Source: Ianthella basta (taxonomy: Eukaryota; Porifera; Demospongiae; Verongiida; Ianthellidae). From it: 64,000 nt of DNA. The DNA is taken from positions 4,808,371 to 4,872,370 of the forward strand of contig OZ025868.1 of assembly GCA_964019415.1 (NCBI GenBank), written 5' to 3'. The notes under the pieces were generated by a model. It saw only the letters and a program-made list of their open reading frames with translations. It was not told the origin of the DNA and made no database searches. The position numbers and the translations under genes were made by a program. Positions 56,773 through 64,000 of this stretch are shown piece by piece. The first letter of the stretch is position 1. The number at the start of each line of letters is the position of its first letter.

Positions 56773-56834
56773 ACCTCTGATTTGAGTACTGAGGTCTGTA
56801 GTTGGAATAGGAGTAGTAGTATCAGTGGTTAGTT

Positions 56835-59390
56835 ACCATGGAGACCATAGTCATGCCGGCTGACAATGCCTGTAATACAACCGAGGAGGTGTGTAGGGAG
56901 GCAGTAAAGTTCAAATAACACATACAATATATCACTGAGCAGGGTCAGTGTGAGCTACGTGAGAGCAATGTATATATGTCAGCTCAATTCACAAGAGAAC
57001 GTGGGAGCAGCCCTTTACAATGCAGCCGTAATATAATGCCATGTACCACTGTCATTACTTGCTACAGTGCAGAATGCTACGTATGTTCTCTGCACACCTG
57101 TTCCTTGGAGGGTCACTGTGTCACCAAACACTCTGTCTGATCGAAGTGGGATCTTCCAACACTGAACATTATAGTGTAGCTAGACATCTATGGATTGAGA
57201 TTAGTCTTAATATTGACAACCACATATGTATTATGCAATTTTTAATTTCATATACAGGCATACACACAAATACACACACACGCAAGCACTATTGGACTCT
57301 AAAGGCAATGTTAACAGGAGTATGCTGTGTTAGGGTTAGGGTTAGGGTAAGGTGATGTCACAATGTCAGAAATATGGTGCGACAGTCACAGCAATCAGTG
57401 CTCACGCCAAGGCCAAGGGTGTGATGAGTCACATCAATACTTAAGTGTAACGTTCACACTGACACCAGTATTCACACAGTTGTTCACATCATTTGTGATA
57501 GATTATAAAAGAGTCGTATTTCGTTAACACAAAGATGAGAGTTTACTATGAATCCAACAAGATCTAAGTACATAGCTACCCTGGACACAGCTCAGCCTGA
57601 TGGTATGTTGTGTACAGTGGGAGGACATCTTCAAGCTAAGTATACTATTTGTACAGTTTAATGTGCCGTGAAGTAGTTTGTGTCACCCACAATACTACGT
57701 ACGTATACGCACAACCTCAACAGAGTGTACCATATCTGTATTGAAAATGCACCATGAACTGTTTAGTCTCTTACAAATTGTTCACATAAATGGTATGTTG
57801 TGTACTGCATGGTTGGAATGAACACCACACTGCAAATGGGTGTCCTCACTTTAATTGGCAACCAGCTCACACCATATTTGGTGAGATTATCACTCTCTAT
57901 TTTTAACAGCGACACTGACTTCCTTCCAGTGTACCGGAAGGAAGTCGGTGCATGGCTGCTGAGAGCCTCTATAATTGTGTACAGTGAAGGCTCTGAATGA
58001 TAACATCAATGCCTTGCTATATACCTGAATAGCAAGAGCATTGGACCTGTACACAATGAGTGCATGATGAGGCTCACTGTAGCTACATACCATTCTAAGC
58101 AGATGCTGTGGAATAGGATTATGTACATGTACATGTATTGACAGTTTTGCCAATACAACATCTTTACCCTCAATAGTTCCACTCCAAAAGAGCTCCGAGC
58201 AAAAAAGGGTTAGTCATTCACACTTCCCGAAGTCACATTTCAGGGAGGTTCAGGGACTAATGAACTGTGAGCTCTGGAGTGTTGAGTACTGTTGGCAAGC
58301 TCCTTCTGTTTGCTGATAAAGTATTTTACCCTCATTCGATTGCCTCAAAGTGAACACAGTGGCAAGAAGAGATAGTCATCAACACTCACTTAGGTCGGCT
58401 TTCAGAGATGTTCAGGTGCTAAAGAACAGTAAGCTCTGGAACACTGCGTACTGTTAGTGAGCTATGTGCATTTACCAATTAAACATCTTTACTCTGCTCA
58501 ACCGCCTCCAAACGAATACAGTAGCAAGAAGATGCAGTACTGAACACTCACTGAGTTCGGCGTTCAGGGAGGTTCAGGTCCTTAGGAAATAGTATAATCA
58601 AGTTCTTTGCTGGAGGAGGTCAAGTGGCCATGTTTACCAGGATCAGAAAGCAAAGGGAATTTCCCTGCAACTGCACAAGGCCATATCAACATGCTATAGC
58701 ACTCTTACACAGTGTACCTCTGCGTTGAATGTAACATCAGCAGTAGGGGACCGCTTCGAGGGTGTGTAGCTATGTCCTAGCTAGCTATAGCGAACAAGAT
58801 TTCATTACATTACCTTGCCAGCTGCGTTTGTGGTGGCCATGGTGCATGGTTAGCTAATACTGTATGTGGTGGCGGTATATATAGCTAGCCATGTAGCTAA
58901 ATGAAATCTTAATTGCCCAATTACCTACATGCATGCCACATGCAATGCTCTAGGCTGACTGCTAGCATAGAGATCTGTTTATGATGATGTACGTGGCTAT
59001 GGCCAATGTCATTGTCTGTATCATGTACCATGCTCATGTTCATTCATCCTGCACCTAAGGTCCTTAACCATTTGGCACAAACCTAATACGATGCAGAAAG
59101 AACTGGTGCAGTACACAATAATCTAGTGTCACGTTCCTGAAAGCTGAGGTGGCAATTAGTGAATGATTCGATGTAATTGAAAATCCTATTGAAGCTAGCT
59201 ACGTAGCTATCAGCCTGATTGACCTGTTTCTTCCTATGTTAGTGTATTGAATGCTAGCTAGCTATAGAGCTAACATAATGGACAGGTACAATGGATTAGC
59301 TTGTGTACACACCATGCGTTCATGCACAATGATATGCAGGAGGTGCTAGCTAGCTAGAACGCATGTTTCAAAATGCCTTGCAGTGCATCC
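56835..59390 (-). repeat. Paralogous block P2 (segmental duplicate)
   Basis: Colinear with P1, with shorter middle parts. Anchors are CTGCACACCTGTTCCTTGG near 57090, GAGAGCCTCTATAA near 57960, three units of about 150 bp at 58160-58600, and the GATCTGTTTATGATGATG phrase near 58972. The minus frame QANPLYLSIM near 59300 is a decayed copy of the R2 tail motif. The candidate first ATG near 58640 is followed at once by a stop (MAT then TGA). Confidence 0.65.
57330..57352. repeat. Short telomere-like TTAGGG repeat
   Basis: Three TTAGGG units and one variant, inside block P2 and absent from the same place in P1 and P3. Confidence 0.7.
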
Positions 59391-59405
59391 TTATCAGTTT
59401 ACCTT

Positions 59406-59545
59406 TGTTTGGCTGTGAAGCAGTAGGAGGCTGAGTAGTGGGGTCTGTAGCCAAATTAGGAGTGGTCATGGCAGTGGTGTCAGTTACCAGGGGTATACCA
59501 AGGCCATTGAAGATGACAACAACAGTGATGCATCTGAGGAGGCTG
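59406..59545 (-). CDS. Possible Thr/Pro-rich stalk exon in block P3
   Basis: After a CTCCTTTCAG acceptor the minus strand reads TTAMTTPNLATDPTTQPP and TASQPNKG, then a phase-1 GTAAAC donor. This looks like a mucin-type stalk. In P1 and P2 the same stretch is shifted or stopped, and the acceptor phase does not match phase 1. It is therefore weakly supported. Confidence 0.25.
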
Positions 59546-61800
59546 AAAGGAGGCAGCAAAGTTCAAATATCACAATAAATGAATAGCTTAGTACTTACTT
59601 GACAGAGTCAATGGGAGTCATACATATGATATATAATAATGCTATGTCGGCTCATGAGCAGGAACACCCCTTTATGTAATACAGTGTCTTGTACTACTGT
59701 CACTACTACAGTACAGAAATGCTACGTATACATGTTCTCTGCACACCTGTTCCTTGGAGGGTGACTGTGTCACTGAACATTCTGTCAGATGTGGGATTCT
59801 CCAACACTGAACATTATAGTGTAGCTACAAAACAGGACGGAGATTAGTCTTAACAATGACAACACGTACATATGTTACTTATACAAGCAAAAACACAAAG
59901 ATTGGACTCCAGGGTAACGTTAACAGGTGAGGAATGTCCTGGACGTCACGCAAGCACCATGATGTCACAGGAAGTGATGTTTGAGGGACTCTATAACTAC
60001 GTGCAGTGAAGGCTTCAAAAGATGCATTAATGCTTTGCTAACTGAATAGCAAGAGCATAGGAATTGCACTTTGTAGTCGAAAAAGCCTGCACTGATACAT
60101 ATTATAGTCCAATATTATGCAGATTTGTTCATCCGCCATCATGACATGTGGCACACATAGCTACTCAGTCTTTCTCTAGCTGAATTTGGCCTACATGTAC
60201 ATGGAAACAATTCAGATAGCTGCCAGGAGGATGTTGAGCAACAAGGTTACTTTGGGACAGGTCACTCCATGTAATGCTAATCAACACACTCAATTATGTA
60301 CCTGGCCTGACCTGTCCGAGGAAATCTAGGAAGCTTTCCTCACACTTCCTGACCCATTAAGGGGAGCTAGCCCAGTGATTGAATGTGTATAATTATATGT
60401 TTGCATATTTAATCTGATCTGTCCAAAGGAGCCTGGGGATTCTGATTGTGTTACCCTTCCTGACCGTGTTGGCCTGTTGCCTAAACAATTTCTTTAAGGA
60501 GAGCGGAGGAGTTCGTTTCAATACCCCTCCAGACACAGTGTAGCTTAAAGTGTGGACAAACCCACTAATCAAAAGAGTTTGTTTGTGTTCGCTACCTGGA
60601 CTGACTTGTCCCAAAGGAGCCTAGCTGGGGGAGTCTGCTTGCATTGCCTCTCATGGCCTGTCGCCTTATACTTAACCCAAAGGAGTGTGGCCTGATCTGT
60701 GTGCCAGTCATACGCATTAGCTATAGTAGTCCTTACCAGTCCCTCTATCATATGTGTCATATGTTAAGTACACCTACATACATAACATTGCACATGCTCT
60801 GAGAAGAAATGCTAGCTTGTGAACATCTACTGTATAGCTCTATATGTAAATACACCTGCATGTAGTTAACACTGCACATGCTCTGAGAAGAAAAGTAACT
60901 TCCATTCATGTGCTTAGTAAGTTAGCAGTAATGGAAATGAGCACTGCATATCATCACAGCAAGATGGCAGACAACTGTATATGATTCACAATTACGCGCT
61001 GTGCAGAAATTATGCCAATCCAGTAGTCCAATCAAATTAATATAAGTCTAGTGAATATGGCACCCAAGGCAAATGGAATAGCACTTGGTAAAGGAGGTAT
61101 GACAAGTGATCAGTACCATTTGTGCAGCACACATATGATACATGCATGCACAATAACTGCATGAGGTTCACTGCATGTAGCTACATGTAATTCTGGGGAA
61201 ATGCTCTGGAATAGTATTTGTGTAGGTAAGCTTACATGTACAGTGTACAAGTACTAGCTAGTATGTAGTGACACTTTTGCAAATGAAACATCTTTACCCT
61301 CGATAGTTCCACTCTAATAGAGCACAGAGCAAAGAGGGATCAGTCAGTGAAGTTGAATTGCTGGGAGGTTCAGGGACTAAGGACCAGTGAGCTCTGGAGT
61401 GTTGTGTACTGGTTGGGCATTGCTATGTTCAATAATAAAGTCTCTTTACCCTCGATCAATTGCCTCCAAACAAGCAAAGTGGCAAGAAGAGTTGGTCATC
61501 AACACTCACTAAGATCGAATTTCAGGGAGGAGCAGGGACTATGGAACAATGAGCTGTTGAACACTGCGTACTGTTGGAGAGCTACGTACATTTACCAATT
61601 AAACATCTTTACCCTCACTCGATCGCCTCCAAATGAACACAGTAGCAAGAAGATGCAGTACTTAACACTCACTGAGTTCGGCGTTCAGGGAGGATCAGGT
61701 CTTTAGGAAATGGTATAACAGAGTGCCTTGCTGAAGGAGGTCGAGCGGCCATGTTTTTCAGAATCGCACAACAAAGGGAAACTCCCCGCAACTTGCACTG
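59463..61800 (-). repeat. Paralogous block P3 (segmental duplicate)
   Basis: Colinear with P1 over about 2.3 kb. Shared anchors include GTCATGGCAGTGGTGTCAG, CATCATGACATGTGGCAC, the dispersed minisatellite at 60290-60660, and three units of about 150 bp at 61285-61720. Small indels relative to P1 argue against long coding stretches. Confidence 0.7.
61673..61752 (-). CDS. Candidate first exon in block P3
   Basis: The minus strand reads AACATGGCC and MAARPPSARHSVIPFPKD, then LPERRTQ at a GTGAGT donor. The AANATGGCNGC start context is common at animal promoters. In P1 and P2 the same site has early stops. It could be a real 5' exon kept only here, or a promoter-proximal non-coding sequence. Confidence 0.25.
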
Positions 61801-61944
61801 TACTTACTGCTCTGTACACAGTAGCATTCCTCGCAATGTAGCTATATACATCGGCCGTAGCATCAGCAGTAGGGGGCTGTATCGAGAGTGTGTAGCCAAG
61901 CTCTATAGCAGCAGACTGTGCATCATTACATGGCTTGCTATCTG

Positions 61945-62235
61945 GAATAGTAAAGTAGCTAGCTAGTAGCTAGCTATGTAGCTACTTATGTAACTGGCTA
62001 GCTAGCTAGTTAGCTACGTAACTGGCTAGCTAGCTAGTTAGCTACACATGCAAAAGGAAAAGATCAATTGCAATTCAATGACTGGTAGTCGAGAGCCCCA
62101 CTTCTACTCAGGTGATGTCTACTGAAGCTAGTGCTGTGTGAAGTACATGCACTGGTTAGCACTGTTAGCTAATTTAGTAGCATAGCTAACTAGCTAGCTA
62201 GCTAATTTGCTATCATTATCAAGCTAGCTACGTAT
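61945..62235. repeat. TAGC-rich repeat cluster
   Basis: Dense TAGCTAGCTAG and GTTAGCTAC runs, including two copies of AACTGGCTAGCTAGCTAG. Similar short runs lie near 38340 and 38640, next to block P1. AGCT/CTAG palindromes of this kind are frequent through the right half of the window. Confidence 0.7.
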
Positions 62236-64000
62236 ATAATATAAGCTACAGTCAATCCTACACATAAGCATGTGAAGATTCATAAGCATATCAGGCCCGG
62301 AGGAAGCACCTTAAAAGTGGTCAGGCCAAGTCAGAACAATATTACCTAGACGGCCACTTGCACAGGCCAGGAAGTACCTTAGCTATAGAAAAGCATGGGC
62401 AGAACTAAACATCTGGTCAGGCCATGGCCTGGGCAGCCTGGGCAAATCTGCTGGGCATGCATTTTATTGTGTATATATGTACAGTGAAGAATGCACTTTA
62501 TTTGTTTGCCTGCATGCAATGTATTTAATAGCATACGTACTGTAGCTACATATATGCCATACCTGCATGCTGATAGAAGCTGCCTGTGAAAGTACGTACC
62601 AAGTTCGTGGTAATTAACACTTGCATGCATACATACACATTGCTATGTGCATACATGATACATTACTTCTTTACAGTATTATACCATTGAGTGCATTCCT
62701 GGAACACAGACTCCCAGTTCAGATCATGTGCACCAAACCTGTATGACTTGTGCATAACACGTGTATTATTAGCTATTAGGAACAATTGAAATTCTGAGCA
62801 TCAATAATTATTGCACTTCTTTTTTTTGCTAGTAAAATTATTTAACTATGAAAATTTGGGTGAGTTACGTTGTATTTGATACCTGTATATAATTCCTTGC
62901 AATATCCAAGATGCATGGCCACATAATGCAATGAGCTCAATTACATTTTAGCTATACACTTGTTACCAATTTGTTCATTGCTATGCACACAAGTTATACT
63001 GCATAAATGCATGCTGTCACACGCACCTCCAATATTGATGGTAACATGAACAAATTGCATACTTAATTATGCATGTCTGTTCTAATACAGCTTACACTTC
63101 ATTTACTTAGGGTGATGTGCCAATTCAAAAACATGCTCAAACACTAATTTATAAACTTATTCAATTGCTTACATTTCAAGTTTGATGGATTGCCATATCT
63201 GCCTTTTTGGCAACTGGACTGATGCTTATCAGATGTCCAGGGCACAAACTCTCTAACCCTGCAGAGCAAGAAATGCACACAATGATCAACACATAATTAT
63301 ACACAATGAAACATGAAAAAACATGTCACGTACAAGATATTAATCATGGGTTGTCAGTTGAGGTCCACAGAATTTTCTTAATGTTTGATTATGAGTCATG
63401 CACATGTTATCACTCAAAGTGAGTGCACCTATTACGAAGGTTCGTCAGTGGAAATATACTAGTGATTGTTCCCCTGCTGATGTAGCACAACTGACCACCA
63501 CTTCTAAACCTGGCTCACCCGTGCTGTTCGTCTGTCTTGCAGGTTAGTGGTTTAGATGCATCCAGTATAAATTTGCAATACAAAAGGGCAGGCAGAAGCA
63601 TGCCTCAGTGTGCTATCTGTCCTTTTTACCAGAATTGCTTAACTTGGAAGAAACGTCATTTACTGTGAAGGATCCAAGGTCTTATCATTTTCATGCATCT
63701 ACTGTTCACACAACTTTACAGCATTACCAGTTCAGCAAGCTTCAATGTGATACAGGAAGATATGTGCAGTGTGCTTCTCAATTTCCTGCAAACTCACACA
63801 CACACACACGCACACACACACACAAGAAGACATGCACACATACCTAGTCTCACACACCGACCCCTGTGGAAGAGATACATAATGTACTGGTATGCTACAA
63901 TGTGTAATGTGCCAAGTGATGCTGAAGGTCCAACAGCAGCATGTGACTAAATAAGACTGAGGGCATTACTTCAACACATATCAATGCATGTGTGTCATGA
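62236..64000. other. Intergenic stretch with a short (CA)n tract
   Basis: No supported gene. A CA/CG-interrupted microsatellite lies at 63798-63842. Confidence 0.4.

Overview
The window looks like nuclear DNA of an invertebrate animal, most likely a sponge (Porifera). The evidence is a compact Ig/FN3 membrane receptor split by short phase-1 introns, a ZDHHC6-like palmitoyltransferase, many metazoan transposon families, dense TAGC runs and many (CA)n tracts. The species call is inference. Nothing bacterial is present. Host coding content is low and repeats dominate.

Layout. 1-4.9 kb: a Helitron with a long open Rep-helicase frame and a terminal hairpin. 4.9-5.4 kb: a reverse-transcriptase-linked fragment. 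7.0-10.9 kb: a decayed piggyBac with recognisable terminal repeats, a nested inverted-repeat element and a small Penelope-type fragment carrying a hammerhead motif. 12.1-14.0 kb: two small hairpins and a 1.2 kb nested palindrome. 14.9-16.2 kb: a dead Tc1-like transposase and a second hammerhead-like core. 17.3-19.4 kb, minus strand: a host gene for signal peptide, Ig, FN3 and TM. 19.7-23.0 kb: a GC-rich tandem repeat, then a 5'-truncated LINE with an intact RT frame. 23.3-25.7 kb: a foldback element and a small TIR element with a zinc-finger-like ORF.

26.6-35.5 kb is a tandem repeat of a 3.75 kb unit (two full copies and a deleted third). From 35.9 kb to 61.8 kb three long paralogous blocks recur (35.9-38.6, 56.8-59.4 and 59.5-61.8 kb). 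Each carries three units of about 150 bp near one end. Between them lie exons of a second membrane protein with a tyrosine-motif tail (38.7-39.1 kb), a minisatellite that seems to share sequence with a neighbouring exon, many CA/TG tracts, a Penelope-like fragment with a 73-bp inverted repeat and a hammerhead (48.1-48.8 kb), and three exons of a ZDHHC6-like gene (55.2-56.5 kb).

The two receptor-like genes and the ZDHHC6-like gene all lie on the minus strand. They need not work together: the receptors probably sense ligands at the cell surface, and the DHHC enzyme S-acylates membrane proteins. The repeated blocks suggest local segmental duplication around receptor-type loci. The most interesting items are the Penelope-type hammerhead motifs, the nested palindrome, the TIR element with its zinc-finger ORF, the patch of raised divergence inside the tandem duplication, and the splice donor formed by a (GT)n tract.
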